DNA of 64,000 nucleotides, from positions 22,355,216-22,419,215 of the forward strand of contig OY754969.1 in the NCBI GenBank assembly GCA_963576475.1. Direction: 5' to 3'. Under the pieces are notes generated by a model, which did no database searches, was not told the DNA's origin, and saw nothing but the letters and a program-made list of their open reading frames with translations. This DNA comes from Molanna angustata. Its lineage: Eukaryota > Arthropoda > Insecta > Trichoptera > Molannidae. Within the stretch, counting starts at the first letter, position 1, and each line of letters starts with the position of its first letter. The translations under genes and the position numbers were made by a program. Below, in pieces: positions 1 through 10,927 of the stretch.

Positions 1-19
1 AGGCAATTTCTGCCACTAG

Positions 20-690
20 AAGAACAGCAGGCTTAACCGAACCATTTCACATAAGAGTCGGCGTCCATCAACGCTATTCTCTGAGCGCATTGTTGTTCAA
101 CCTAGTGATGGACCACCTCACAGCAGGTATCCAGAGTCGAGGACCATGGAACATGACCTGGAACGACGTGGGTCTCATGAGCAAATTAACGGAAGACCCT
201 TGGGGGACAGGCGAAAAGCGCTTGAATCGAATGGCCTAGCCGCACAAAAACCCCTACATGCCGTATCGCTATTCTGGGCAACCAAACACTATCACTCCAT
301 GAATAACTATTGCTAAAAACCATCAGATATGCCATGAATCACGCCGCTGAGTGCTGGGCTCCAACAGCCACCAACAGAGCATCGACACAGCTGAAATGAG
401 AATGCTGAGATGGTAGGGGGGCGTGACTATGAAGGACAAAGTGTGGAATGTCCATATTCCGAGGAAGCTTTAGCGTGGCTCCGATAAGTTGCTCGTCATG
501 GAAGGCAATCAGAGGACAATATGATACGCAGAGGGATGAACATCCAAATGCAGGCCAGAAGACCAGGCAGACCGCTGACACTCCAACATCAGAAGAGAGT
601 TGCGTGAGGTAGACTTCTACTAAGGAGAGAAACATTTGGCGAATGAGGAGGAGGAGGCCGACCGCACATAATGGGAAGAAATGGCCAGGG
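20..690 (+). pseudogene. RTE-like LINE reverse transcriptase remnant
   Basis: The translation near 20-165 contains a thumb-side RT motif of the form GVHQ..SLSALLFNLVMD, the usual 'G-x-xQG-S-LSP-LFxxVMD' block of non-LTR reverse transcriptases. About 330-600 resembles the downstream region of RTE-type elements (YAxNHAAECW, then a stretch like AEMRMLRW and IRGSFxVAPI). Frames shift and stops occur, so this is a decayed copy. The 5' end lies outside the window. The exact clade is an inference from the C-terminal pattern. Confidence 0.7.
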
Positions 691-699
691 TGAAGAAGA

Positions 700-1390
700 A
701 GAGGCAATTTCTGCCGGTCAATCTTACCTCTGCCAGTCAACCTCACAGAATTGTCAATCTTTGAAATAAAAGTGTGTTCTCTGTAAATCCCACATAAATG
801 AATATTTCAATATTCTTCAATTTAATATTATTATGTCAATGATGTGTATAAACATAATGCACATTTTGGTAATCTGTAATTCATTTGTGTTATCAATGGT
901 TTAGAAATATACAAATGTAAAATGAAAAATTAAGAAAATCTTATTATTACGATGAAATATGCTTTACAATAATGTATGTATCTGAAAGCTTGTTAATTCG
1001 CTTATTACTTAAATCAACCCAAACTGCTACCGTATATTGTAAGCTAAGACACTGCTCAACAATTCCAAAGTTTCACAACAGACATTATTGTAAATTGATA
1101 TTCATAATTAATTCGTTTTAAGGAAACTACCTACACGAGAAGTAATCTGTATAATATACATTTTAAACACCGACGTAGTAAATTAATTAAATGTGGAACA
1201 TAAATATGGACTACAAAACATTAAGGTATTTTGGATATACCACATTTATCAAAAGGAACTATGGCTCCCTGAAAATTCACTTGTATTTTATACGTAGAAG
1301 GGGGAGGGGGTTGTATAACAAGCTTTATAATGCAAGCAAATCCGTATTTTACAAGATTTATTCATCTGCTGGCAAACATTTATAGTTAAT
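700..1390. other. AT-rich DNA, nothing recognised
   Basis: No coding signal, RNA gene or repeat boundary was recognised in this AT-rich stretch. Confidence 0.5.
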
Positions 1391-1492
1391 AGTTTGATAC
1401 TTAACCTATAAACATAAATGCATACCATCATGCAGTTTTCATATTCTGGGTAGGAATAAAGGACTGAAAACCATACTATCCTATCTTGATAG
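1391..1492 (+). mobile_element. Fragment of the Helitron-like family
   Basis: This roughly 100-bp piece matches the segment just upstream of the 3' end in the longer copies at 50459-51518 and 54856-55892. The shared words are GTTTGATACTT, ATACCATCATGC, TTCATATTCTGGGTAGGA and CATACTATCCTATCTTGA. Both ends of the element are missing. Confidence 0.6.
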
Positions 1493-1499
1493 TATGGAT

Positions 1500-2670
1500 G
1501 TCATATTATGTCATATTCAGATTCGTTTAAATTTATCCGTCTGAATTTTAGCACATGAGAAATGTCAAAAACTTGACTGCATTTATACGGGACTTGTTAC
1601 GTTACATCGCGTGGATAAAATCCTTTTATCCACGGTTGCCCGTTGGTTATAGACGTTTTCGTACTCTGAAATGAATCAGAATAGATTAATACTATCAAGA
1701 TTGTTATCGATAGTTCTTGGGTAACATATGTCACACAAGCAAGTGCACACAAGTGTATTTTTGATCTGGAAACCGAGGCAAAGATTGGAAACTTTGAATC
1801 CAAACATGAATTAACCTATAATTATAAAGTACCGTGAAATTATTCAGTTAAATGTCTTTTCAATTTAAAAACACCAACCTACATAATCGAAAAATTTCGG
1901 CGTAACATTTTTGCAAAATTGGATTTTTTTTAAATAAAAAAAAATTCACAGTGATCTCACGGGACCCAAAAAAAGATCTCGGTCTTCCCGTGTCCTCCAT
2001 GTTTAGTATTATTTCTTTGCTGAATTGAGTTTTTTTATGTCTCTTTATTCATGCGTGAATCGAATTTAATAGGATATGGAACTAGCTCGGGGATCATTCT
2101 AAGTCCGAAGGCATACCTTGACCCCATCCGAAGATGTGAATTACCTGTGCATATTCCCAAAAGGAAAACGAACTGATACACACTTTTTTGTAGTTTCCAA
2201 TATAATATTATAATGTGTTTTCCCATAACACACATAATACTATCACAGATATCCATACGAAAATGCCAACCGTAAAATGGGATGAAAAATAAAATTTCCA
2301 ATCTTGTGGCTTGTCTTCATAACAATAAAAAAACACCAACAACATATGTAGGAAATTCTTTTATCTCAATAGTAAAATCAATGATGATTACAAAAGAGAT
2401 AGACAATAGGTAGACGTAGGCATGCCATAACTATTTATGAGACGTAGTATGATGAGTGTTTGCTTAGATATAAGTGTGTGATACTCGGTATTCTATTGTC
2501 AACCCCATTAGAGACATGTGTGTAGATGGTAGGTGTCTATGTAATTATATCTACTTGCCCGAGAAGAAATACAAAATTATTAATATTAATCTGGTATAGT
2601 AAGTAGCCAAGTATACTAGATAAATTTGTTAATTTCCTAAAAACTTATTTTACTTTATTCAAAACTTATT
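1500..2670. other. AT-rich DNA, nothing recognised
   Basis: Small open frames occur on both strands, but none shows a family motif or coding-like composition. Confidence 0.45.
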
Positions 2671-2671
2671 T

Positions 2672-2674
<3 letters not shown>

Positions 2675-2704
<30 letters not shown>
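2675..2704. repeat. (TA)n microsatellite, short
   Basis: About 30 bp of uninterrupted TA dinucleotides. Unlike the arrays at 16969-20403 it has no adjoining Penelope-like sequence. Confidence 0.95.
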
Positions 2705-2705
<1 letters not shown>

Positions 2706-2707
<2 letters not shown>

Positions 2708-3140
2708 GAGTTTTCATTCACAAAATTAAAAAGGTTACTGTAATTACCATTATAATTTAATTACCAGTCAGTTAAGTTTATGACAGGCATAATGCCAATT
2801 TCATTTGTTGACGTGTTGGAAAATTACCTATTTATGTAACGTATTTTTCTCAAACATGAAAAGTATAACTAACATAAAGCCATGTTGAAACAACTACAAT
2901 AATCGTTACTCAACCACCTGAGCATGTTGAACCTGAAATCGTTTTCTTTCTTCTATTCACTTTGTTTTATATCACGAGTGAGTCACTAAATACAACCAGA
3001 TTCGTGGTGATTCTTTATCAGAACAGATGAAAACATAATTTAAGTCAAAATGAATTGTAATAAATTCTATTGTTTACAAAAGTTGCTACAAAGGAACTTC
3101 CGAAAAAAAAAGAAATATGTCTCTTCGTAGAACGTTATGT
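2706..3140. other. AT-rich DNA, nothing recognised
   Basis: No gene, RNA or repeat end was seen. Confidence 0.45.
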
Positions 3141-3144
3141 TCTT

Positions 3145-3335
3145 CTTCTTCTTGTGCCGCTCCTAGCGGAGGTTGGCGACCATGACGCCAAACGTAACCC
3201 GATCCTGCGCTAACATAATCAGTGACGCCGCATCCGGAATCACGAAACACTGCCCGAGATTTTTAAGACACGATATTCTTTTACGACCCATACTCCGTCT
3301 TCCCTCTATCTTTCTTTCCATTTTTTCCGTTATGT
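3145..3335 (-). pseudogene. LINE C-terminal remnant (GKIEGRR-type tail)
   Basis: The minus-strand translation contains ERKIEGRRSMGRKRISCLKN followed later by ..QDRVTFGVMVANLR. This is the C-terminal tail common to a large group of insect RTE-like LINEs. A homologous tail occurs on the plus strand at about 44800-44940. Only the last ~55 codons plus a little 3' sequence survive. Confidence 0.65.
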
Positions 3336-3731
3336 TAAAGACGAAAAGTAAGAAATTAATTATACAAAATAAACAATTGAAGAATGTGCGTAGAAGATTC
3401 ATTCTTGTGTATTGTTATACCTATATTTAGAGCATCAAATAAATTATACAGATCTCCGTAAAAAATCAATCTTCTGATAATAAGTTTGTGCAATTTGAGC
3501 TGAAATATGTTCGTACCTTTTTTTCTTTAATTTTTTTTTTTAAAAGAATGATGTCCTCGTAGCAAGTACATATACATCCTCATACATTACCTAAACTAAG
3601 CATAAATATGTAGGTATATGCAACATGTGTTATGATATATGTAGATATTTAATATGCTACACACCACACTAAGTATGGTACGGACCATACTTAGTGTGGT
3701 GTATATAATATGTAAATGTATATACTCCACC

Positions 3732-3915
3732 GTCGGCCTTCGTGGCTCAGTTGGTTGGATATCTGACTGCTGATCCAAGGGTCCCGGGTTCGATTCCCGA
3801 TGGAGACACAGTTTTATCACAGATGGAGACGATTAATATCGTAAGTCTCCAGAACGAGGCAACTTGTTATTGGGTATGTGTTAAATAATTACTTGACACA
3901 CACAGTACCTGTTAG
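3732..3915 (+). mobile_element. tRNA-headed SINE, family A (copy 1)
   Basis: The head has an A-box-like GTGGCTCAGTTGG and a B-box-like GGGTTCGATTC ending in a GGAGACACA block. It is followed by a body (GGAGACGAT..., ..GTAAGTCTCCAGAA, GTTAGTTGCCCGAAAAGC) shared with copies at 52853 and 57117. A long (AAAT)n tail follows. The tRNA-like head lacks a clean acceptor stem and is joined to a fixed body, so it is a SINE and not a tRNA gene. Confidence 0.8.
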
Positions 3916-3939
3916 TTGCCCGAAAAGCTTATAAATTAA

Positions 3940-3993
3940 AAAAAATATATAAATAAATAAATAAAGAAATAAATAAATAAATAAATAAATTAA

Positions 3994-4024
<31 letters not shown>

Positions 4025-4045
4025 AAAATAAATAAATAAATAAAT
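3940..4045 (+). repeat. (AAAT)n tail of SINE-A copy 1
   Basis: Imperfect AAAT/AAATA tetranucleotide repeat that directly follows the SINE body and reads as its retrotransposition tail. Confidence 0.85.
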
Positions 4046-4286
4046 GTATACACGTATGAGCTATTAACTATTAAAAATAAATAAAAAGACTTGTGAAAGA
4101 TCTGAAAATGTTCCATAACTACGAGACCTTTAAAAGCATAGATATATTTGATGATATGAAATACAATAAATATTTGTGTATTTATATAAAAAATCAAGTT
4201 TAGGATGAAAAATGTGTCTCTTATTATAAACCGTAACCACGCGGCTACTACCAATGTCTCGAGTTTTGCTAATAATCTATAGTTAG

Positions 4287-4460
4287 TGACTCAGGTGGTA
4301 AGATATCTGACTGCTGAGTCCCGTGTTCAATTACCGGTGGAGACACATCTTTCGAATGTATTTGCAGTCTTGATCTGAAAGACGATAAATATAGTAAATC
4401 TTCAGAATGTGGCATCTTGTAAGTGGATACGTGTCGAATTGATAAAATAACCTATCCACA
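4287..4460 (+). mobile_element. SINE family A, degenerate copy 2
   Basis: Contains GACTCAGGTGGTAAGATATCTGACTGCTGA-like head sequence, a decayed B box (GTGTTCAATTACCGG), the GGTGGAGACACA block and the body element with GACGATAAATATAGTAAATCTTCAGAA. It is more diverged than the other family A copies. Confidence 0.65.
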
Positions 4461-5030
4461 TCCCGCAGCATTTTGGTTATAAAAATATTCTTCACATAAA
4501 AGCTTCGAAAATAATATACAGCGTGTATTGTTATACTTTTATCGACCGCTTTTCATTTAACTTTGTCGTATAATATCCAGCTTCTCATATATTTCAAACA
4601 CTGAAAATTGTTAGTTTTCACGCTTCAGTGTCTAAACCACTTACGTGTGGATTAAAAAAATAAACTCTTCGCTGTAAAAAGACACAACTAGGGTTTGTGA
4701 CGTAATTATTATTTTTTTAAAACAACCGACACTTTAAAATTCAAAATCATGCGAGGAAAACAAAAAAAACCGGTAGGAATTGTCTAAATAAAGCTGGGGC
4801 CTTGTACGAACCGATTAAGATTTTAATTAATATTTCGTTTAATTAACTTATTTTAAGACTCCTATAAAATAGCGGGAAAATGATAAATTATTCATCAGGC
4901 ACAGAATAATAAATAAACACATCATCGAGTCTTTGAAAGTCAATCGTGCCAAAAATTCAACCATTTTAAATACGATATAATTATCAGAAGATAGCATTAT
5001 GAATGAATCAGAGAGAGAGAACTAAAGTTG
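4460..5030. other. AT-rich DNA, nothing recognised
   Basis: No coding or repeat signal recognised. Confidence 0.4.
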
Positions 5031-5290
5031 CCGATGTGACGTGTAAGAGAGGTTCTTTGAGGAATTGTGCCTGCTATACAGGTAGAACGGCAAATGATGG
5101 ATTAAACGTACCCTGGAATGATAACCGAGAACCCGAGCAGGCCAAAAGCAAGAATGTCTGAATATAGATATAAAACGAATGGAGGGAGGTCAATGGTACA
5201 GAGTGGCGAGGAATAGAGAGGCATGGAAGTCAAAAGAGGAGGCAAATGTCCAACGCTGGATGACTGATGACTGACGATGATGATAAGTAT
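5030..5290 (+). pseudogene. Possible LINE C-terminal remnant
   Basis: The stretch is less AT-rich than its surroundings and reads in pieces like a LINE tail (a W-R-x(n)-W-R-G pattern), then a TGACTGATGACTGACGATGATGAT tail typical of LINE 3' ends. No RT motif is present, so the assignment is tentative. Confidence 0.3.
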
Positions 5291-5415
5291 AAAAAAGACA
5301 TGCAAGTCCCTAACACAGTTGGCAGAGAATCTAACGCTACATTTTGCTATCATAGCAAGCATCCATCTCCTTATCTGCATTCGTACTTAACCGTTTATTT
5401 TCCATCAATTAGTAT

Positions 5416-5677
5416 TGTAGAAAACATCAGGTGATGGGTATTAGATGGTAGGTAGTGGACTGTATTTTTAAACAATCTCACCGATGCTTCTATACTCCTG
5501 GTTCACTGATTATTTTTTCTGTGCACACATCCACACGCAGTGGTCTTCAAACTTGTACTGGTTAATTTCTTTCTTGACACTTATTGTCACCCAAAATTAT
5601 TTTGACAAGTGACAATTCTCATACATCGGTGAGGGGACAATGGCATGGAAAGGATTTAAAGGAAATATGCTTCTACA
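5416..5677 (-). repeat. 3' LTR of the BEL/Pao element
   Basis: 262 bp, TG...CA, differing from the other LTR by one fewer T near the middle. The adjoining AGTAT at 5411-5415 is the other half of the target duplication. Confidence 0.95.
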
Positions 5678-6014
5678 TAACCGCCCACTCAAATTTTAAA
5701 CAAAATTTGACGAATTGTACATATCACGGTGGCCACAAACAAAATTAACTTTTAACAAACTCATATCACTAATGCAGCCATCAGAAAATAAAACTCCACA
5801 TTGTCCAATTCATGAAATTACAAACACACAAAAAAAATTCAATAACATACTATCCACAACAAAATCACATTAAAAAAATTCAAAAAGATAGTTCACAGAC
5901 TATATCAATGAAAACAATAGACAGACCTTTCTGTCATAACGAAAACACATTTAACTTAATTGTTATAATAACCAACTAAAACTATAAGACTAACATTATT
6001 CTTAACTATTTCTA
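5678..6014 (-). other. BEL/Pao 3' untranslated region
   Basis: AT-rich 337 bp between the integrase stop and the 3' LTR. There is no envelope-like frame. The base run next to the LTR (minus strand GAGTGGGCGGTTA) could serve as a weak polypurine tract. Confidence 0.5.
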
Positions 6015-7016
6015 TTAAACATCTAAGGGACATATTTTCACAACAGGTCGAACAAATATTCCCTCTTTTGTCTTAACTTTTACCACCCGTACAATATTAT
6101 CCTTTCCTGGCATGGTAGCCACAATTCTTCCCAATTTCCATTGTAAAGGATGTAACCTTTCTTCTTTCACTAACACTAAATCTCCCACCTGTATATTAGG
6201 CACTGAAGTGAACCACTTTTTACGCTGTTGAAGTGAAGTGAGGTATTCCACACTCCAACGTTTCCAAAAATCCTGATACATTCTTGTGATCATCTGCCAT
6301 CTATCTAACCTATTCAATTTAATATCTGTGACGTCATACTCTGGAATACCAACCAATACCTCACTTATAATAAAGTGAGCTGGCGTTAAGGCATCTACGC
6401 TGTCAATATCATTAAACATAGGAACAAGTGGTCTAGAATTCACTACCGCCTCGATCTTAATCAATACTGTATTTAACTCCTCATAAGTCATCACTTGGTT
6501 GCCAACAACTCGCTTTAAGTGATACTTTATAGATCTTACGTTGATCTCATGTAGGCCACCAAAATGTGGACCTTTAGGAGGATTCATATGCCAATCGATG
6601 CATTTTTCGAGACAGAAATTTCGAAAATCTGTATCCTGGATACAGTCACTATAAAATTTAAAAACTCCAGTCAAATATTTACGTGTGCCAACCAAATTTG
6701 TTCCGCAATCGCTATATACTGTAGTACATAAACCACGTCGAGATACAAATCTCTCTAAGCAAGCAATAAATGCACTAGTAGATAATTCATTGACAATTTC
6801 AATATGTATGGCCTTTGTAGTCATACATACGAAAACACAAAAGTATGCCTTATACGTTTTCGAATTGCGACGTTTATTTTCCTTCAAAATAAACGGCCCG
6901 CCTAAGTCAATTGATACGTTTATGAATGGTCGATGACGAGTAACCCGAATAGCTGGCAAGTCAGCCATTATTGGCTGCACTGGTGAAGCACTAAATCGCT
7001 TACACACACAAGACAC
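6015..7016 (-). CDS. int: BEL/Pao integrase core and C-terminal domain
   Basis: 333 codons in a frame shifted relative to the upstream pol frame. The rve core starts near residue 35. The first catalytic Asp lies in NVSIDLGGP, the second in YSDCGTN, and the Glu in HFGGLHEI following WHMNPPKGP. The KIEAVVNSRPL block and a DUF5641-like tail (VGDLVLVKEE...WKLGRI) complete the usual BEL/Pao order. The apparent ATG at 7016 is not a natural start: the sequence just before it encodes the KCLVC of the zinc finger in the other frame. Removing one GT unit from the run at 7002-7010 would put the two frames in register. Confidence 0.92.
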   Translation of the reverse strand: MSCVCKRFSASPVQPIMADLPAIRVTRHRPFINVSIDLGGPFILKENKRRNSKTYKAYFCVFVCMTTKAIHIEIVNELSTSAFIACLERFVSRRGLCTTVYSDCGTNLVGTRKYLTGVFKFYSDCIQDTDFRNFCLEKCIDWHMNPPKGPHFGGLHEINVRSIKYHLKRVVGNQVMTYEELNTVLIKIEAVVNSRPLVPMFNDIDSVDALTPAHFIISEVLVGIPEYDVTDIKLNRLDRWQMITRMYQDFWKRWSVEYLTSLQQRKKWFTSVPNIQVGDLVLVKEERLHPLQWKLGRIVATMPGKDNIVRVVKVKTKEGIFVRPVVKICPLDV

Positions 7017-10000
7017 TTTGACAAAACAGACTTAATTCTATTTCTCGCTGAAACAATCCAATATTTCCGTTGTATTAAATGTTGCAGTGATCTGGGACCC
7101 ACATGCAAATATGATATATGAAAATAATTTATCAATAATTTTCCAAACTCACTATGCTTATGCAACAATATTGGAAATTTCATTTTATCGGGTAGTGCAG
7201 AATATCTAATTCTTCCGCCCACTCTGACAAGTCCCTGTTTATCTATAAAACAATTCAACTTCTGCAGTTGAGGATTATCGCATTGATTTTTGTATTTTAA
7301 CATATTAATATCCTTCATAAAATGTAAACTCTGATCATATTTTATAATTGCTTGTAAACTAATTTCCATTTCCCTATTACACAAATCTCCTTTAGTGCGA
7401 TTATTAACATTCAACAGACAATTATTTTTAAACCTTAAAATCCAAGCTACTATACGTGTTAACTTTGTATATTTATTAGTTATGTTATACAATCCTAATC
7501 TATCTTTATCTTCTAAAATTAAAGCATTAGATTGATTAACTAACCCTTTATAGTCTGGCAATTGTGCAGGTACAATATAATCATCGCACCGTGGCCATCT
7601 GTCAACAGGTTCTAACAGCCACTCTGGACCGTTTATCCACAACGTATGACCAACTAATTCTTCTGGATATAATCCTCTAGATGCACAATCTGCTGGATTA
7701 CATTGAGATCTCACATGAAACCATTTTCCATGAGGCACGTTTTCCCAAATACATTCTATTCGATTTGCAACAAATAATTTTAATAGATATGATGGTGTTT
7801 TAAGCCACGACAAAACAATACTAGAATCTGTGTACATATATACATCCTTTATAATAATTGCATCTTGAAATATAGATAAAGTATATTTAATTAATTTTGA
7901 TAATAATAATGCACCACAGAGCTCCAAGCGTGGTATCGTTTGCATCTTAATTGGAGCAACCTTAGACTTGGCAGTCACCAGAGATATTTGTTTACTATCC
8001 TCAGTAACCAAATAACAAACAGCGCTATATCCGTCATTAGAGGCGTCAGAAAAGCCAACTAAATAACACTGACTATCAACGCTTGTTCCAAAAAACCTAC
8101 TCAATTTAAATTCCTCTAATAAAGACATTTGATCAACGATTTTATTCCACTGCACTTTCGTGGATTCTGGAATAATATCATCCCATCCCAATTTCATTTT
8201 CCACAAATTTTGAATGAAACTTTTCAATAAAAATGTAAACGGAGTGATCCATCCTACAGGGTCATATATCGATGAAACGACCGATAGAATCATACGCTTT
8301 GTATATTTAATATCAATTTTTTTAACCTGATAACTAAAAACATCATTCACAAAATCCCATTTAATTCCTAATAATTTAATATGATTACTGTCTTCAGCAA
8401 AACAGATCACACTGCTATCAGATTTATTAAAATCTTGAATAAATTCAGGACAGTTAGTTGCCCATTTTGACAATTCAAAACAACCACTTCGTAAAATAGA
8501 AATCAACTGATCTCGTAAAATAATAGCATCTTCAATATTATGATCACCGCATATAATATCATCTACATATGTACTATTACGAAGAGTTTTAGCACCTAAT
8601 GGGTATTTATCACTTTCATCCAAAGCTAACTGATTTATTGTTTGAATTGCATTATAGGGTGAGCTTCCTAAACCATATGTCACAGTGCATAACTCATATT
8701 CTTTGACAGGTTGTGACGGATCTTCTCGCCACAATACATGCTGATATCTTCTATCTTCATGCCTGATAGATATTTGTCTATACATTTTAGTTATGTCAGC
8801 AGAAAACCCGATTTTATAGATTCTAAACTTTAACAATAATTCGATTATATCCTTTTGCAACTTTGGACCTACATGTAAATATTTGTTTAATGCACCAGTT
8901 GCGTTCATATTAGAACTGCCATCAAAAACAACTCTCAATTTAGTAGATAAACTATCAGGTTTCAAAACACACTGATGAGGAATATAATATACATTTGGAT
9001 CGCCTTGTAAAGAAACTTCTTTCATGTGTCCTAACATCTCATATTCCTTCATGAACTTTGTATATTCAAGTTTAATTTCCAAATTATTACAAAATTTTCT
9101 TTCCATATTAGTTAATCTTTTAAGAGCAAAACCAAAAGTACCAACACATGGTACGTGAATATCTTTTTTTAATAAGAGCGGTACTACAAATCTACCGTCG
9201 TCATTACGATAATGTAAATCATTGTATAACTGAACACATTCCTCATCCGAATGTGACATTTTCCTACTACTTGATACTGTGTTTACCTCTTCTATTTCCC
9301 AAAACCCTTTTAATTTTTCATCTAACACATCAGATGATACAAAACATGTTAACAACTCATTGTTATCATGTACAAAATCTTGACCTAAAATTACAAACCC
9401 AAATATGGTCTCAAATGCATATAAATCTTCTGATAATTTTTTACAATTTCCTGTAAACAATTTTCCATACATGTCAGCACCTAATAATATATCAATATTA
9501 CTGCTTTTCCAAAATTCATTATCTGCCAATTCTAAATCTTGAGTCAAAACTCTACACTGATGAGATAAATCTCTCCTAGGCAAGTTTGATGGAAGCGCAT
9601 CCACCACTACACTCTTTACAAATAGCGACTTGTTATATTTATTATTAAATAAACAAAATTGCATAGAACCCTTTACATTAATATAAGTAGAAGACAGCGT
9701 TGTCAATGATACAGAATGCCCTTTTGTATAGAATCCTATATTCTTACAAAACTTCCCAGACATCAAAGTAACCTGACTTCCAGAATCAACTAAACACTTG
9801 GCCTTATAAAATTGCCCATCTTTTCCCTGGACATATCCTATAATTGTTCCTAATATCACTTGACCAATAGATTCATTACCCCGAATCCCTTTATGGTAGA
9901 TACCTACTACCGATGAATTATCAGTATGCAATAAAACATTATGTTTCCTATCACAACTTTGACACTTTTTGTTAGACTTACAATCCTTTATCAGATGTTT

Positions 10001-10351
10001 TCCAAAACAACAAAAACATAATTTCAATTTAGAGACAATATCCTTTCTCTCTGATACAGTTTTATTAATAAATGTGTCACAATTGTGTATCGTATGATTA
10101 CCCTTACACATATAGCATTCAAGTTGGCGAATATTACCTACAAACCCTTTGTCTGATTTATGATTATAATTATTACGCTTTACTTGTGAATTACTCTGAC
10201 GTGAAAAAATTAGAACTATTTCAAATATTCTATTTATTGAAGGAATTTCCTGAATATCTAATCTACTTTCCACTATTCGACGTGTAGATTCATCCAATTT
10301 ATTAATAAATATAAATCCCCATACCTGATCTAACATTTTTTCACATTTCAT
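6968..10351 (-). CDS. pol: BEL/Pao pol: zinc knuckles, protease, RT, RNase H, integrase N-terminus
   Basis: 1127 codons. In order it shows CCHC-like knuckles at residues ~80-145 (CYMCKGNHTIHNC, CFCCFGKHLIKDC) and an aspartic protease with the active site LVDSGSQVTLMSG near residue 190. The BEL-type RT covers about 440-640: LRVVFDGSS, FSADITKMYRQI, YGLGSSPYNA and the catalytic STYVDD box. RNase H follows (VGFSDAS, PRLELCGA, MYTDSSIVL), and the integrase zinc-binding domain lies near the end (HISYLHVGPRSLQHLI, KCLVC). The frame then runs off into stop because of an extra GT in a GT repeat at 7002-7010. Catalytic residues of protease and RT look intact. The ATG at 10351 is internal to the ancestral gag-pol frame rather than a true start. 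Confidence 0.93.
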   Translation of the reverse strand: MKCEKMLDQVWGFIFINKLDESTRRIVESRLDIQEIPSINRIFEIVLIFSRQSNSQVKRNNYNHKSDKGFVGNIRQLECYMCKGNHTIHNCDTFINKTVSERKDIVSKLKLCFCCFGKHLIKDCKSNKKCQSCDRKHNVLLHTDNSSVVGIYHKGIRGNESIGQVILGTIIGYVQGKDGQFYKAKCLVDSGSQVTLMSGKFCKNIGFYTKGHSVSLTTLSSTYINVKGSMQFCLFNNKYNKSLFVKSVVVDALPSNLPRRDLSHQCRVLTQDLELADNEFWKSSNIDILLGADMYGKLFTGNCKKLSEDLYAFETIFGFVILGQDFVHDNNELLTCFVSSDVLDEKLKGFWEIEEVNTVSSSRKMSHSDEECVQLYNDLHYRNDDGRFVVPLLLKKDIHVPCVGTFGFALKRLTNMERKFCNNLEIKLEYTKFMKEYEMLGHMKEVSLQGDPNVYYIPHQCVLKPDSLSTKLRVVFDGSSNMNATGALNKYLHVGPKLQKDIIELLLKFRIYKIGFSADITKMYRQISIRHEDRRYQHVLWREDPSQPVKEYELCTVTYGLGSSPYNAIQTINQLALDESDKYPLGAKTLRNSTYVDDIICGDHNIEDAIILRDQLISILRSGCFELSKWATNCPEFIQDFNKSDSSVICFAEDSNHIKLLGIKWDFVNDVFSYQVKKIDIKYTKRMILSVVSSIYDPVGWITPFTFLLKSFIQNLWKMKLGWDDIIPESTKVQWNKIVDQMSLLEEFKLSRFFGTSVDSQCYLVGFSDASNDGYSAVCYLVTEDSKQISLVTAKSKVAPIKMQTIPRLELCGALLLSKLIKYTLSIFQDAIIIKDVYMYTDSSIVLSWLKTPSYLLKLFVANRIECIWENVPHGKWFHVRSQCNPADCASRGLYPEELVGHTLWINGPEWLLEPVDRWPRCDDYIVPAQLPDYKGLVNQSNALILEDKDRLGLYNITNKYTKLTRIVAWILRFKNNCLLNVNNRTKGDLCNREMEISLQAIIKYDQSLHFMKDINMLKYKNQCDNPQLQKLNCFIDKQGLVRVGGRIRYSALPDKMKFPILLHKHSEFGKLLINYFHISYLHVGPRSLQHLIQRKYWIVSARNRIKSVLSKCLVCVSDLVLHQCSQ

Positions 10352-10355
10352 ATTT

Positions 10356-10732
10356 TATTTATTTTATTTATTTATTTATAATAAACATGACATTGTACAT
10401 TAAGAGGTTTGACATCAATATTAAAGGTATATATAAAAAAAAAAAAATATTATGTATATATTTGAGACAGAGACAATGGAAGGGTACACAGACACATCCA
10501 GACCATTGACACTCTCTTGCGCTTTGTTGTCAATTAGAGGTTTTGCTCTCCAATATGCTAGGGATAATCCCTGTGTTATATTGGATGCAGTCTTTGGTTT
10601 TGTAAGTTAAACAACATTATTTTAAAGTGGATTTAGCACAATTGATCATACACTTCCTAACATACATGCACAGGCACTCTCCATACACACGTAATATACT
10701 GAACCATATAAAATACACACACAGCACACACA

Positions 10733-10776
<44 letters not shown>

Positions 10777-10927
10777 TACAGTAAACAAACAATAAGTTAA
10801 AGAAATGAGAAAGAAGTTACTGTGGTGGGTTTGATTCGATGATCCATAGGGTTATTTCCCTTTTGAACCTTTGGTAGTTATTGATATTTTTAATAGAATC
10901 TGGGATGGTATTGTAAATAGTTAAAAT
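10356..10927 (-). mobile_element. LINE 3' end nested between BEL gag and pol
   Basis: This 572-bp insert is bounded by the direct repeat ATATTT (10350-10355 and 10928-10933). Read on the minus strand, its first ~40 codons resemble the C-terminus of a CR1/Jockey-type RT (..YNTIPDSIKNINNYQRFKRE..). A 3' UTR with a (TG)n microsatellite follows, then an (AAAT)n tail at 10356-10375. The insertion is 5'-truncated and younger than the BEL element it interrupts. Confidence 0.8.
10731..10772. repeat. (CA)n microsatellite inside the nested LINE
   Basis: About 40 bp of CA repeat within the 3' UTR of the LINE that interrupts the BEL element. Confidence 0.9.

Noticed and set aside
3735..3810. Possible tRNA genes at SINE heads (also 36393, 52853, 55915, 57117, 63819)
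   Set aside because: B boxes are present, but acceptor and anticodon stems do not close and fixed SINE bodies follow.
5678..6014. Envelope gene downstream of the BEL/Pao integrase
   Set aside because: Only 337 bp of AT-rich sequence lies between the integrase stop and the 3' LTR; no open frame with signal or membrane segments.
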